Translations under genes and position numbers: made by a program
Source: Shewanella schlegeliana
Lineage (GTDB): Bacteria > Pseudomonadota > Gammaproteobacteria > Enterobacterales > Shewanellaceae
Reading direction: 5' to 3'
Assembly: GCF_016765635.1 (NCBI RefSeq)
Contig: NZ_JAESVD010000001.1
Span: 372,001 to 436,000, forward strand
DNA: 64,000 nt
The notes under the pieces: generated by a model
Told to the model about the DNA's origin: nothing
Database searches by the model: none
What the model saw: only the letters and a program-made list of their open reading frames with translations
Shown: piece after piece, positions 38,306 through 48,162 of the stretch
Numbering within the stretch: position 1 is the first letter of the stretch
How the letters are laid out: each line of letters opens with the position of its first letter

Positions 38306-38857
38306 ATATTGATTGGCTATCACAAATAATAATTGTGCTTATCATAGCACTTGAGTGATTTGAATGTCTTAGTTTACTTAAGCGCAATAGCCCTATTTAC
38401 TTGAGTTAGTGCTGTTTACTGACTGGATCGAAAAAGCTAAGCAAAGTAGAATAGCCGCCCCTTTTAGGGCGAAGGGGGCGTTTGAAGCGCTTTATACTCG
38501 TTGCGGTTTATTGAGTCATGCTGCAAGGGGCTGGTAAGCATTTGTCTAGCAAAATTTTATCAAACAATCTGTACCCAACAGAACCAGACAATCTGATGGT
38601 GATGGTTGTAATTGGTTATCTAGGTTACCTTGCTTTTCAGGCATACTCGCAAGTCCTATATCCTATATAATGAGTTCGGTTCTTCTGAAGCGCTCTCTAT
38701 TAAATGTTCATGAGTCATCAGCCCCCACTCTTGGATAGTCGGGTACGATGTTGATAGCCCAATAAAATAGCACTGCTCTTATCGGATTTGGATGCTAATT
38801 AAAAGTGTAAGCCTGAGCTTGTCATTTCAAAGCAGGGCATTTTTTGGAGATTGAAAA
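38306..38857. other. Intergenic region sbcB / rlmA
   Basis: A 552-bp divergent gap. It should carry the promoters of sbcB (minus) and rlmA (plus). CGCCC, GGGCG and GGGGCG blocks at about 38454-38479 can pair in two alternative ways. No gene is seen. Confidence 0.4.
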
Positions 38858-39664
38858 ATGATTTACCGCTGCCCATTATGTGAACAGGTTTTAACAAAGC
38901 AAGATAAGACTTGGTGTTGCCCGTCAAATCATCGATTCGATTGTGCCAAAGAAGGGTATGTGAACTTACTGCCTGTACAAAAGAAGAAGTCGAACGATCC
39001 TGGTGACAATAAAGAGATGATGTTCGCTAGGCGTGAGTTCCTCAATAAGGGGTATTACCAAGTACTTAGTGATAAGGTCAACCTGCTAGCCAATGAGTAT
39101 CTGAATGATGCACGCTTTGGATTGGATATAGGTTGTGGGGAAGGGTACTACTCTAACCGTTTGGTTGAGAGTTTACCTGAAGCGTTTTCGCTTTATGGTG
39201 TCGATATCAGTAAGTCCGCGCTTAAGTATGCAGCGAAACGTTACCCTAAGATTGCCTTTAGTGTCGCCAGTGCGTTCGATATGCCTTTCCCTGATGATAG
39301 TTTCGACTTTATGTTGCGGATCTATGCGCCGTCATTAGATGTAGAACTTAAGCGAGTGATTAAGTCTGGTGGGATCTTGATAACCGTATGTGCAGGACCG
39401 AGACACCATTTCGCCCTAAAAGAGCTTATTTATGATAACCCGAAAGAGCACACTCAAGAGGCATCTCGAATCGAGGGCTTTGAGTTGATCCATCAGGAGC
39501 GGATTGAACAAGTGTTAACACTCAGTGATTCTGATGACATCGGGCACTTCCTAAAAATGACACCCTATAACTGGAAATTAACAGAAGAACAAAAATTAGC
39601 ATTGGCTAATTCAGGTTTGAGCTGTGAGCTAGATTTTAAAGTAGAAGTCTTCCGCGCCTTATAA
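38858..39664 (+). CDS. rlmA: 23S rRNA (guanine(745)-N1)-methyltransferase
   Basis: A 268-aa SAM-dependent enzyme that methylates G745 of 23S rRNA. It has an N-terminal zinc finger (CPLC, then CCPSNHRFDC), the segment KEGYVNLLPVQKKKSNDPGDNKEMMFARREFL typical of RlmA, and the SAM loop DIGCGEGYYSN near residue 90. Its length and architecture match E. coli RlmA(I). It has GGAGA before the ATG. It is monocistronic. Confidence 0.93.
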   Translation: MIYRCPLCEQVLTKQDKTWCCPSNHRFDCAKEGYVNLLPVQKKKSNDPGDNKEMMFARREFLNKGYYQVLSDKVNLLANEYLNDARFGLDIGCGEGYYSNRLVESLPEAFSLYGVDISKSALKYAAKRYPKIAFSVASAFDMPFPDDSFDFMLRIYAPSLDVELKRVIKSGGILITVCAGPRHHFALKELIYDNPKEHTQEASRIEGFELIHQERIEQVLTLSDSDDIGHFLKMTPYNWKLTEEQKLALANSGLSCELDFKVEVFRAL

Positions 39665-39968
39665 ATCAAAGGTTGCAGCTTGGCGGTTGTTTTTTAAGCA
39701 GTTGTTGTGGCTTAAGTTTGAACGGATAGAGTTTAATTTTTTGATCTATTTAGCAAGCTGCAGAAATATAAGTAAAAAGACTCAAAATATCGATGCTAAT
39801 GTGTGTTGACTTATGGTGAGAATGGTTTATAGTGTTTGCAGCTTGAAGGTTAGGCTTATTTTTATGTGTTCAATACGACAACGTTCGTCCTGTTAACATT
39901 AAGTAAACCGGCATTTTCCAGCTCTACTGCCGTTAAGGCTTTAATTTATATTTACAGGATTCAATATT
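39665..39968. other. Leader region of the cold-shock gene
   Basis: A 304-bp gap between rlmA and the csp gene. It has a good sigma-70 promoter (below) and a predicted untranslated leader of roughly 125-130 nt. The cspA-type messages use a long leader as a temperature-sensing element, so the same is plausible. Confidence 0.5.
39806..39833 (+). promoter_or_regulatory. Likely csp promoter
   Basis: TTGACT, 16 bp, TATAGT. Transcription should start near 39840, giving a leader of about 129 nt. Confidence 0.6.
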
Positions 39969-40175
39969 ATGTCTCAAGTTACTGGCGTTGTTAAGTGGTT
40001 CAACTCTGATAAAGGTTTCGGATTTATCGAGCAAGAGTCTGGTCCAGACGTATTCGTACACTTCCGCGCTATCAACTCTGACGGTTTCAAAACTCTTGAC
40101 GAAGGTCAAAAAGTTCAGTTTACTGTTACTCAAGGTCAAAAAGGCCCACAAGCTGAGAACGTAACTGTTATCTAA
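39969..40175 (+). CDS. Cold-shock protein (CspA family)
   Basis: A 68-aa single cold-shock domain that binds single-stranded RNA and DNA and melts RNA structure. It has RNP1 KGFGFI and RNP2 VFVHFRAI, with [23 protein letters not shown] typical of CspA-like proteins. ACAGGA provides the ribosome-binding site. The long leader and strong promoter suggest abundant, temperature-regulated expression. Which paralogue (CspA, C, D or E) it is cannot be fixed. Confidence 0.93.
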   Translation: MSQVTGVVKWFNSDKGFGFIEQESGPDVFVHFRAINSDGFKTLDEGQKVQFTVTQGQKGPQAENVTVI

Positions 40176-40217
40176 GTTACCAGCTTGATTAGCACTAGCT
40201 AATCACACAGAATTTTG

Positions 40218-40249
40218 AAGAGCCGTGGTTTTTACCACGGCTCTTTTTT
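40218..40249 (+). terminator. csp terminator
   Basis: A 12-bp stem, aagagccgtggt/accacggctctt, with a TTTT loop and TTTT tail. Confidence 0.9.
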
Positions 40250-40495
40250 CGTTTAAAGCTTAGGGTGTTAGCTTTAGACATCAGCTTATTAATATTAGCT
40301 CAGCTCAAAACTCACTTGCAGAACTAAAGCTCAAAACCCATCTAAACAGCCCTGCCATAAGTTAAAGTTGCAGCACTAGCTAAACATGCTTCACTTACTC
40401 TTAAATCCACCTCAAGTATTGTTAGTCATTACCTCTCTAAAATTGTGCTCAGTCGTTTGCCGAACGAGTGAATAGGGCTATCAGTAAGCACTGAA

Positions 40496-40663
40496 TTATA
40501 CCAATCAGTATAAAGATTAGGTCGCCATTCTGGAGCGTTTTTGGCTGCCTACTTCTGCGTTGAACAACTTCACAAGGGAGCACCATTCTTTCAGTTATTC
40601 GCCTTGAATTAGTTTGCCAAAAAACGTTCTGAGTAGATCAACTGCTTATACTGATTGGTATTA
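40496..40663. mobile_element. MITE-like element with 18-bp terminal inverted repeats
   Basis: A 168-bp element without coding capacity. It is bounded by TTATACCAATCAGTATAA and its near-perfect inverse (one mismatch). The inner flanks also pair imperfectly over about 20 further bases. It is probably a non-autonomous, dispersed intergenic repeat. No second copy is seen in this window, and the target duplication is not resolved. Confidence 0.6.
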
Positions 40664-40866
40664 CAGTCAAGGCAGCAAAGCTCAGTATGCTACGCCGGGA
40701 ACGATTGATATAAAATTAAATGGGTTTAGCTGGTAAGGGGGAAGCTGAGGCTAAGATCCGGAAATCGCGATGAGCTTCAAGTTTATAATTTGCCGTCAGT
40801 GCTTTGAATTCTCACCCAGTGAACTGATGCTTAATGCAATTGGTATCAATGCGAGGGGCTCAATAA

Positions 40867-40890
40867 AAATGGCGCCTATAGGCGCCATTT
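40867..40890 (-). terminator. ABC-operon terminator
   Basis: aaatggcgcc pairs with ggcgccattt, followed on the minus strand by TTATTG, 57 bp past the ATPase stop. Confidence 0.8.
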
Positions 40891-40946
40891 ATGTCTTGGT
40901 CTCAAGGTAAAGAGGATACCTTAAGATAAATACCAAAAAGCAGGGG

Positions 40947-41852
40947 TTAAGGTTTTGAGAATAGTTTCTCTTCTAATGTTCTTCCCTTTAAGACCGCCTT
41001 ATACTGCCAGTTGTGCTGCTTAAATAAGCTCAGTAGAGCAATCTCAATGGCATAGTTCTCTCCGCTATTGTGCTTAATTAAGAACTCATTGGGCTGACGC
41101 TCCTCAATAGAACTAATATCGCCAAGCTGCATCACTTCAGAGACTAGTTCACCTGCATCACATTGTTGCATGGTCAGTGTCAGGTAATCTTCATGCTGCG
41201 ATTCCTTCACCGATACTGATTGACTTAACTGCCCCTGCTCAAGGTAGAGCACTTGATCACACAGTTTTTCCAGTTCATCTAAATTATGTGAGCTGATAAT
41301 AAAGGTTGTTTTGCCTGAAAGGGTCTTTACTAGCTCTCTAATTTTTTTTGCATTGGCTGGATCTAGGCCTGCCGTTGGTTCATCGAGTAACACCAGCTCA
41401 GGTGAACCAATAAGCGCCTGCGCGATAGAGACACGTTTAGACATACCGTGGCTCAACGATTTTGGCTTTTGTTGGGCGCTATCGGCCAAATCGACCAGAC
41501 CTAAGACTCGTATCCCCTCGGCTTTTGCCGCTTTCGTCGAAAACCCTTGCAGGGTGGCAAACAGGGTTAACTGAGTGATGATATCAAGGTTTGGATCTAG
41601 CGCTGCATCTTGTGGCAGAGATGAGACTCTTCCCAATAGTTCTGCGCTACCAGGTTTTGCTCCCAATAAAGATACTTCACCAGCTGATGGCTTAATGTAG
41701 CCACACAAGAGACTAAATAGCGTGGTTTTACCTGCGCCATTCGGGCCAACTAGTGCAATAGGGCTGCCGGCTTCAAGGGTTATAGTGACCTGTTTTAATG
41801 CCTGCTTACTGCCATAGCTCTTAGATAAGCCCTTGCAACTAACTAAACTCAT
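40947..41852 (-). CDS. ABC transporter ATP-binding protein
   Basis: A 301-aa ATPase of an ABC-2-type exporter. Walker A is GPNGAGKTT, the signature is LSHGMSKRVSIAQAL, and Walker B with the catalytic glutamate is LVLLDEPTAGLDP, followed by the H-loop in ISSHNLDE. A C-terminal region of about 75 residues is extra. It overlaps the permease gene by ATGA, so the two are translationally coupled. The substrate is not evident; homologues handle drugs, hemolysin-like compounds, or copper-enzyme maturation (NosF-like). Confidence 0.9.
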   Translation of the reverse strand: MSLVSCKGLSKSYGSKQALKQVTITLEAGSPIALVGPNGAGKTTLFSLLCGYIKPSAGEVSLLGAKPGSAELLGRVSSLPQDAALDPNLDIITQLTLFATLQGFSTKAAKAEGIRVLGLVDLADSAQQKPKSLSHGMSKRVSIAQALIGSPELVLLDEPTAGLDPANAKKIRELVKTLSGKTTFIISSHNLDELEKLCDQVLYLEQGQLSQSVSVKESQHEDYLTLTMQQCDAGELVSEVMQLGDISSIEERQPNEFLIKHNSGENYAIEIALLSLFKQHNWQYKAVLKGRTLEEKLFSKP

Positions 41853-42685
41853 AGTGCGCTCCTATTGATATACATTCTGCCGAGTACCAGCAACAAAATG
41901 GCTTGGAATAAAGGCACTGGGGCATAGACAAAGCTGCCTAACCCTTGGGTATTTATCATTAAGGAGATCTGGGAGCCAGGAAGGATCCACTTCAGTTCGC
42001 TAATAATAGGTAAATAGTTGTTGATAATCGCGATGCTCACTGACATCAAAGCCCAAACTAAGATGGCATAGATAGTCGCTTGACGGGCCGAAGTAGCATA
42101 AAGCGATAACAGCGCCATCAACGCGGTATAGGGCAGTAACACTATGATGAGATTAAGGGTGACAATCAATCCTGAAAACAGGGCTGGAATTAACAGAGTT
42201 GCATCTCGGCTTACTGCAAGCACTACAGTTGCAATAACCGTCAGCACGAGTAGCAGGCTCTGTAGTGCCATATGACCAAGGTAGCGACCAAAAAATAGGC
42301 TGTCTCGACTGACCCTAAGGGTCAAGAATCGAAAAGTTCCCCGTGACTTATCGGTAGCAAACTGATCGGCAGATACAAAGATACTAAATAGCGGGAAGAT
42401 ATAGAGCGCTGCTATCCAGTAAACAGCCATTTCGGCTACAGGCCATTTAAACAGTTCACTTACGGCCTGCTGGCCAAAGATCCCTTCGATAAGCCCTCTA
42501 AAGTCAGGATTAAGCAAGAAGCTTGATGCACCACTAATGGGATAGAGCAAAATAAGTAGCCAAACGAGTGAAAAAGCGATGAGTGCGATTAATCCTCTTG
42601 GATTAAATAGCATTTTTTTTAACTCAAACTGAGCGAGTAATAGCGTATTTTTAAGCATGCTATTTTTTGGGGAGCTGTTTTGCAA
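41849..42685 (-). CDS. ABC-2-type permease
   Basis: A 278-aa membrane protein with six predicted spans (first about residues 29-50; others through the last, about 255-272). It pairs with the adjacent ATPase by gene overlap. It resembles the NosY/YhcI-like subgroup with its ATDKSRGTFRFLTLRVSRDSLF loop. The first ATG is at MQNSSPKN and a second at codon 10 is plausible. Exported substrate unknown. Confidence 0.8.
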   Translation of the reverse strand: MQNSSPKNSMLKNTLLLAQFELKKMLFNPRGLIALIAFSLVWLLILLYPISGASSFLLNPDFRGLIEGIFGQQAVSELFKWPVAEMAVYWIAALYIFPLFSIFVSADQFATDKSRGTFRFLTLRVSRDSLFFGRYLGHMALQSLLLVLTVIATVVLAVSRDATLLIPALFSGLIVTLNLIIVLLPYTALMALLSLYATSARQATIYAILVWALMSVSIAIINNYLPIISELKWILPGSQISLMINTQGLGSFVYAPVPLFQAILLLVLGRMYINRSAL

Positions 42686-42782
42686 ACTAATCCCTTAATC
42701 GTTAGATATTGTGTAGAAGCCAGATTAACACCTATTGTTGCTAGGCGTTAATCTTAACCTTGTAAAAGGATGTTATTGGGGC

Positions 42783-43439
42783 TTAATTATTAAGTAAGCT
42801 TTGCAGTTGCGCCTTTAGCTCTGCCACTTCTTGCTCAAGGCTGCTGACTCTTGCTTCCAGCTCGCTGTTTTGTTGTTGGCTAGACGTTTCAGCTTCTTGG
42901 CTTGACTGAGTCGACATAGCTTGCATTAAGTTGGCATCGACTTCGCTAAGAAGTTGACGATAGCGAGCCTCACGCTTGCCAGGCTCTTTTGCCAATTGCA
43001 TAACAAGCGGTGACTCTCGTCTGTGTAGATCGTTTAATGTGGCCTCGACTTCACTAACATCGTGAAACTCATGTAGTCGATTACTGCGAGTTCTTAGTTC
43101 ACCGGGAGTTTGAGGGCCTCTTAACAGTAAAAGGCAGATAACGGCTAGCTCTGAAGATTTAAGCTGTAGATCGCTAAACTCAGTATTACAGAAACGGTGT
43201 TTGTATTTAACCACTCGGCTACCAAAACCTGATTGCTCTGAGACCAGTCGTTTTTTTGTCAATGTATCTAAGGTATTTTGTACCTCTGACTCACTCAGAT
43301 TGAGGACGGGTTCTCTACTGGTTTTTTGATTGCAGCCAGAGGTTAAACTGTTGAGGGATAGGGGGTATTGCTCAGGGGTGGTGATCTCTTTTTCGAGTAG
43401 AACCCCGATAACGCGCGCTTCATGTGGAGTCAGTTCCAT
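42783..43439 (-). CDS. yceH: YceH family protein (DUF480)
   Basis: A 218-aa protein with two winged-helix-like units in DUF480, starting [32 protein letters not shown]. The C-terminus (about residues 172-216) is a Gln/Glu-rich coiled coil. The function is unknown; in E. coli it is a conserved protein near mviM. It lacks catalytic signatures, and DNA or protein binding is conceivable. It follows cvfB, with a terminator between, so it has its own promoter. Confidence 0.85.
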   Translation of the reverse strand: MELTPHEARVIGVLLEKEITTPEQYPLSLNSLTSGCNQKTSREPVLNLSESEVQNTLDTLTKKRLVSEQSGFGSRVVKYKHRFCNTEFSDLQLKSSELAVICLLLLRGPQTPGELRTRSNRLHEFHDVSEVEATLNDLHRRESPLVMQLAKEPGKREARYRQLLSEVDANLMQAMSTQSSQEAETSSQQQNSELEARVSSLEQEVAELKAQLQSLLNN

Positions 43440-43452
43440 ATTAACCTCTTAA

Positions 43453-43490
43453 TAAAAAAGCATGGCTTTGTTATAACAGAGCCATGCTTT
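43453..43490 (-). terminator. cvfB terminator
   Basis: A long stem, aaagcatggct/agccatgcttt, extended by TGTTATAACA, is followed on the minus strand by TTTATT. It lies 69 bp beyond cvfB, before the yceH start. Confidence 0.8.
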
Positions 43491-43558
43491 AATGCAAAGG
43501 TGGTTTAGAAGCCTTCTTTATGCAGTTGCTGGGTTTATAAGCAATATCTGCATTTAGT

Positions 43559-44392
43559 TTAGTCTGCTAGACGGATTCCATCTGGAGATATGGTGATCTG
43601 CTTGCTTTTATAAAGGCCGCCGATACTCTTTTTGAAGGCTTTTTTGCTCATAGATAATTGAGAGTAGATTACCTCTGCATCGGTCTTATCATTGAGTGGC
43701 AGGAAACCGCCAGCTTGCTTAAGCTTGATCATAATCGTCACTGAATGCTTATCCAGCTCCTCTTTGGCGCCTTTTTGTAAAATCAGGTCGATTTTACCGT
43801 CGCTTCTCATGCGCTTGATAAAGCCTTTGAGCTTTTGACCGAAGCTTAAACGAGTGTAAACCTCGTTCTTGTACAGAACACCCCAATGGGTGTTATTGAT
43901 AATTGCTTTATAGCCCAGATCCGTGCTGCCACCGATGATAAGGTTAACTTCCTCACCCTCTCTGAACTTTGGCTCAGTCAGATCGAGGAACTTCTCAACT
44001 TTAGATGAAGCAACAATGCGGTCATCGACATGGCTGGTGTAGATATAAACGAGGTATGACTTACCCACTTCAATCTCGCGGTGCTGCTCACCGAACGGTA
44101 ACAGTAGATCTTTGTCTAATCCCCAGTCTAGGAAGGCACCGTATGGACCATTGGCCGTCGCTTCAAGATAAGCAAATTGTCCGACCTGTGCATAGGGGCG
44201 ACGAGTCGTGGCAATGATCATATCCTCTGAGTCTAAATAGAGAAACACATTGACCATATCTCCAACCTGGCAATCCTTTGGGACGGCTTTGCGAGGAAGA
44301 AGTACCTGGCCCATCTCTTTAGCGTCTAAATAGACACCAAAATCAACTTGTTTGACGACTTCTAGCTTACAGGTTTTGCCTATCTGGATCAT
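43559..44392 (-). CDS. CvfB-type S1-domain RNA-binding protein
   Basis: A 277-aa cytosolic protein with three S1-like folds (about 1-60, 65-130 and 140-210) and a C-terminal winged helix (about 225-277). VLLPRKAVPKDCQVGDMVNVFLYLDSEDMIIATTRRP matches CvfB (YitL). In Staphylococcus CvfB binds RNA and regulates virulence; in gammaproteobacteria the role is not defined. ATG start with a preceding AGAGAA. It is the only gene before its terminator. Confidence 0.87.
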   Translation of the reverse strand: MIQIGKTCKLEVVKQVDFGVYLDAKEMGQVLLPRKAVPKDCQVGDMVNVFLYLDSEDMIIATTRRPYAQVGQFAYLEATANGPYGAFLDWGLDKDLLLPFGEQHREIEVGKSYLVYIYTSHVDDRIVASSKVEKFLDLTEPKFREGEEVNLIIGGSTDLGYKAIINNTHWGVLYKNEVYTRLSFGQKLKGFIKRMRSDGKIDLILQKGAKEELDKHSVTIMIKLKQAGGFLPLNDKTDAEVIYSQLSMSKKAFKKSIGGLYKSKQITISPDGIRLAD

Positions 44393-45016
44393 GATGTTCT
44401 CTACTTTAAAAACAGTAACGATTAAATTCAGCTGCGATTATAGTGGAAAACGTTTCAATATGCTTTAGCCCGTTGAAACTAATGGCTCAAAGTGACCGAG
44501 TCACTGTAATTAAAATGGGGGATTTATCACGATTAGGGCCATAAATGGTACGTTATGTTACCACCCTATTATAAGGTGATAATAAATTAGCACTAAATGC
44601 GCATCTGAGTCTTGCATTCTCAACAGTCTCAAGGTTTAATTGCGCCGCAAAAATTCAGTGAGAAAAGTGCGTCGTTCGTGCTCTCATCTTTTGAATAAAA
44701 AATACCGAACTGCGGTTAGGTAATATTTAAAGTCACAAATAGTTTTTTATGGATTAGGTTTTACATGTTAGCTTTAACAGCATACATTCATTAGTAACCA
44801 TAAAAGAAGTGAGTCGCTTCAATTTTAGTAGGCGATTTTACTGGGTATAGTTAATACTTATTGAGGGTAGCGCTTGCGATGTTACCGAGTGTTGATCCAG
44901 ACAATTTGTACTTTGTAGATGAATCGGGATGTTACTGATTTAAATAATCGCAAGTTGATTGAAATGATAAAGATTCGATCAGCTTATTTGAGTTAAATAG
45001 ACAGGTTAGGACAAAT
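44393..45016. other. 624-bp region between cvfB and speA
   Basis: A divergent gap with no normal gene. It holds a small palindrome (AGTGAC-CGA-GTCACT at 44491-44505), a GTTTCAA/TTGAAAC pair, and a 19-codon open frame near speA (44879-44938). A long speA leader is likely, but its promoter is not assignable. Confidence 0.4.
44879..44938 (+). CDS. Possible 19-codon leader ORF before speA
   Basis: MLPSVDPDNLYFVDESGCY, ATG to TGA, with GAGGG 11 nt upstream. It ends 78 bp before speA. It has no Arg codon, so any sensing role would not be simple arginine attenuation. It may be chance. Confidence 0.25.
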   Translation: MLPSVDPDNLYFVDESGCY

Positions 45017-46930
45017 ATGAGCAATTGGTCTATTGATGATGCACGCGCAAGTTATAACGTAAATCACTGGAGCCAAGGACTATACGGCATTAGCGATGAA
45101 GGTGAGGTGACAGTGTCACCGGATCCAAGCCGCCCAGATTGTAAAATTGGTTTGAATGAAATGGCGAAAGATATGGTTAAGTCAGGTGTGGCTTTACCCG
45201 TTTTGGTGCGTTTCCCACAAATTTTACATCATAGAGTAAATAGTGTTTGTCAGGCATTTAATCAGGCAATTCAAAAGTATCAATATGAAAATGATTACTT
45301 ACTGGTATACCCGATTAAAGTAAACCAACAGCAAACGGTTGTTGAAGAGATCCTAGCCAGTCAGGTGGCAAAAGAAGTGCCGCAGTTAGGTCTAGAGGCG
45401 GGCAGTAAGCCTGAGCTGATGGCAGTGTTAGCGATGGCACAAAAAGCCAGCTCGGTTATTATCTGTAACGGCTACAAAGATAAAGAATATATCCGACTTG
45501 CCCTAATCGGCGAGAAGCTTGGTCACAAGGTGTATATCGTCCTTGAGAAGATGTCTGAGCTTAAAGTTGTGCTTGAGCAAGCTAAAGAGCTAGGCGTGAC
45601 ACCACGTCTTGGTCTACGAGTTCGTTTGGCGTTCCAAGGTAAAGGTAAGTGGCAAGCAAGCGGTGGCGAAAAGTCTAAGTTCGGCTTAAGTGCTGCACAG
45701 GTGTTACAGGTAATTAACTCGCTCAAGCAAGAAGATATGCTTGATTCATTAGAGTTGCTGCACTTCCACCTAGGCTCGCAAATCGCCAACATTCGTGACA
45801 TTCGACAAGGTGTTAGCGAAGCTGGTCGTTTCTATTGTGAATTGATGAAGCTTGGCGCTAACGTTAAATGTTTCGACGTTGGTGGTGGCTTAGCGGTCGA
45901 TTACGATGGTACTCGTAGTCAAAGCAGCCACTCAATGAACTACGGTTTAACTGAGTATGCTAACAATATCGTCAGTGTATTGACCGATATGTGTAAAGAG
46001 TACGAGCAACCGATGCCGAGAATTATCTCAGAATCTGGCCGTTACTTGACTGCACATCATGCTGTACTGCTTACAGACGTGATTGGTACTGAAGCCTACA
46101 AACCAGAAGATATTCAGCCGCCTGCGGATGATGCGCCTCAGCTACTGCACAACATGTGGCAGTCATGGGTTGAAGTAAGCGGTAAAGCCGATCAGCGCGC
46201 CTTGATTGAGATCTTCCACGATTGTCAAAGCGATCTAACAGAAGTGCATTCTTTGTTTGCGGTAGGTCAGTTAGGTTTGGCAGAACGTGCGTGGGCTGAG
46301 CAGGTAAACTTGCGTGTTTGCTACGAACTTCAAGGCAGCATGAGTTCAAAGTATCGTTTCCATAGACCGATTATCGATGAGCTAAATGAAAAGTTAGCGG
46401 ACAAGTTCTTTGTTAACTTCTCACTGTTCCAGTCACTACCAGATGCATGGGGTATCGATCAGGTGTTCCCTGTGATGCCATTATCGGGTCTTGATAAGGC
46501 GCCAGAAAGCCGAGCAGTAATGCTAGACATTACTTGTGACTCTGACGGTACTGTCGATCAGTACGTAGAAGGTCAAGGTATTGAAACAACGTTACCAGTT
46601 CCAGCTTGGACACAAGAGAGCCCATATTTAATCGGATTCTTCTTAGTGGGTGCATATCAAGAGATTTTGGGTGATATGCATAACCTGTTTGGCGATACTA
46701 ACTCTGCGGTCGTTCGTTTGGACGAAGATGCGCGCACTAATGTTGAGTCAGTCTTAGCCGGTGATACGGTTGCTGACGTACTGAGATATGTGAACTTGGA
46801 CGCGGTTTCATTTATGAGAACCTATGAAGAGTTAGTAAATAAGCATATTGCAGAAGATGAGCGTGCTAACATTCTTGAAGAGCTACAGTTAGGTCTAAAA
46901 GGTTACACTTATCTAGAAGACTTCTCATAA
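45017..46930 (+). CDS. speA: Biosynthetic arginine decarboxylase
   Basis: A 637-aa PLP enzyme of the alanine-racemase fold that makes agmatine from arginine, the first step of this cluster. The PLP lysine is K101 in [10 protein letters not shown]. The acidic and glycine-rich sites ([33 protein letters not shown]) and the C-terminal cysteine ([11 protein letters not shown]) match E. coli SpeA. It is probably cytosolic, since no signal peptide is seen. TTAGGA precedes the ATG. A hairpin terminator follows, so speD and speB may be a separate unit. Confidence 0.95.
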   Translation: MSNWSIDDARASYNVNHWSQGLYGISDEGEVTVSPDPSRPDCKIGLNEMAKDMVKSGVALPVLVRFPQILHHRVNSVCQAFNQAIQKYQYENDYLLVYPIKVNQQQTVVEEILASQVAKEVPQLGLEAGSKPELMAVLAMAQKASSVIICNGYKDKEYIRLALIGEKLGHKVYIVLEKMSELKVVLEQAKELGVTPRLGLRVRLAFQGKGKWQASGGEKSKFGLSAAQVLQVINSLKQEDMLDSLELLHFHLGSQIANIRDIRQGVSEAGRFYCELMKLGANVKCFDVGGGLAVDYDGTRSQSSHSMNYGLTEYANNIVSVLTDMCKEYEQPMPRIISESGRYLTAHHAVLLTDVIGTEAYKPEDIQPPADDAPQLLHNMWQSWVEVSGKADQRALIEIFHDCQSDLTEVHSLFAVGQLGLAERAWAEQVNLRVCYELQGSMSSKYRFHRPIIDELNEKLADKFFVNFSLFQSLPDAWGIDQVFPVMPLSGLDKAPESRAVMLDITCDSDGTVDQYVEGQGIETTLPVPAWTQESPYLIGFFLVGAYQEILGDMHNLFGDTNSAVVRLDEDARTNVESVLAGDTVADVLRYVNLDAVSFMRTYEELVNKHIAEDERANILEELQLGLKGYTYLEDFS

Positions 46931-47015
46931 GCAGATTGTTAGCTGGGGAGTTAGCCTGATGTTTGTTGAAGCCTAAGTGTTTTAACTAAGGCTAACCGCC
47001 GAGCTTGATATGTAT

Positions 47016-47052
47016 AACCAGCTTTAAGTTCGCTTGAAGCTGGTTTTGTTTT
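47016..47052 (+). terminator. speA terminator
   Basis: aaccagctt pairs with aagctggtt, followed by TTGTTTTTC, 85 bp past the stop. Confidence 0.75.
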
Positions 47053-47217
47053 TCAGCCATTAAAAGTCAGCCCGAGTTATTAAGTACTACTTGCTAGATT
47101 TCGGTTTAGTAAGAAGCTAGGAACTTAATTGCAGGCTTGCAGCTCAAACAAGTTATGTTCATCTTTATAAGTTAGTAGCTTGTATTACTTAGCTGGTATT
47201 GAAGGAATCGCGATAAG

Positions 47218-48138
47218 ATGTTTTTTGAAGGGTCGGAGAAGAAAATAGAGCTACAGGTTAATTGTAGTGCTGTTTCATTGCGATCTTTGCCACTGAATTT
47301 TTGGCAACAAACACTATCGTTAGCCGGAGCTGAGATCTTATCACAGCTTTCTAACCAAGCTTGTGATGCTTATGTGCTGAGCGAGTCGAGCCTGTTGGTT
47401 TGGGAGCGTAAGCTTTTATTAATCACCTGTGGTAACACTCGTCTAATCGATGCGGTTAACCATGTGATCGAGCAGATCGGTACCGAAGTCATATCAAGCT
47501 TAAGTTATCAGCGTAAGAGTGAGTTTCTATCTCATTTGCAAGCAAGTCGTTTTGAAGATGATGTTGCAAGGTTAAGGGCTCAACTTCCGGGTACCGCCTA
47601 TCGAGTCGGCCATTTAGATAATCATCATCACTACCTTTTTTGTAGTGAGCAATTCGTACAGAGCGATGCGAGTACCTGCTTGTTGATGTATCACATAAAA
47701 GGTGAGCTAGCTGAGTATTTACGCTGTAACAATCAATCGAGTGATGAGATCCGCAAACGATTGCAACTAGAGCGATTATTGCCTGAGTTTGACTTCGATG
47801 ATTACCTATTTGAGCCCTGTGGTTATTCGGTTAATGGCATATTTGAAGATAAGTTTCTGACCATACATATCACTCCTCAAGAGCACAGCTCTTATGTGAG
47901 TATTGAAACAAACTTGAATTTTTTACAGTATTCGTTCAATATTTTTGCCGAGTTGTTGAAAATATTGAACCCCAGCAGTTGGGACATCATTGGGATGAAT
48001 ATGCAGGTTAACAATAATGACTTTCCTTGCCATCGAAGGATTGCCAATTGTGATCTACAGTTAAATCCGCTCAATGAATTTAATTACAATCACTATACTC
48101 AAGCCGACAGTGAAACCCTGTTCGCCGAAGTTTTGTGA
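47218..48138 (+). CDS. speD: S-adenosylmethionine decarboxylase, eukaryotic-type proenzyme
   Basis: A 306-aa self-processing enzyme that makes decarboxylated SAM, the aminopropyl donor for spermidine. The motifs match the eukaryotic AdoMetDC family rather than E. coli SpeD: the start FFEGSEK (E4 and E7 at the positions of human E8 and E11), LSESS with the cleavage site E56-S57 giving the pyruvoyl serine, TCGNT (C71 for human C82), the FEPCGYSVNG segment (S204 for human S229) and TIHITP with H217 (human H243). The human E247 position is Gln here. It lies between speA and speB, 24 bp before the latter. Spermidine synthase is not in this window. Activity on SAM is inferred. Confidence 0.85.
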   Translation: MFFEGSEKKIELQVNCSAVSLRSLPLNFWQQTLSLAGAEILSQLSNQACDAYVLSESSLLVWERKLLLITCGNTRLIDAVNHVIEQIGTEVISSLSYQRKSEFLSHLQASRFEDDVARLRAQLPGTAYRVGHLDNHHHYLFCSEQFVQSDASTCLLMYHIKGELAEYLRCNNQSSDEIRKRLQLERLLPEFDFDDYLFEPCGYSVNGIFEDKFLTIHITPQEHSSYVSIETNLNFLQYSFNIFAELLKILNPSSWDIIGMNMQVNNNDFPCHRRIANCDLQLNPLNEFNYNHYTQADSETLFAEVL

Positions 48139-48162
48139 CTCTAGACACTTTATGGAGTATTT

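Larger units (their letters stand above)
40176..40946. other. 771-bp gap holding a MITE-like element
   Basis: Gap between the csp gene and the ABC operon. It holds the csp terminator (40218-40249), the 168-bp MITE-like element (40496-40663) and the ABC terminator (40867-40890). No gene is seen. Confidence 0.5.
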
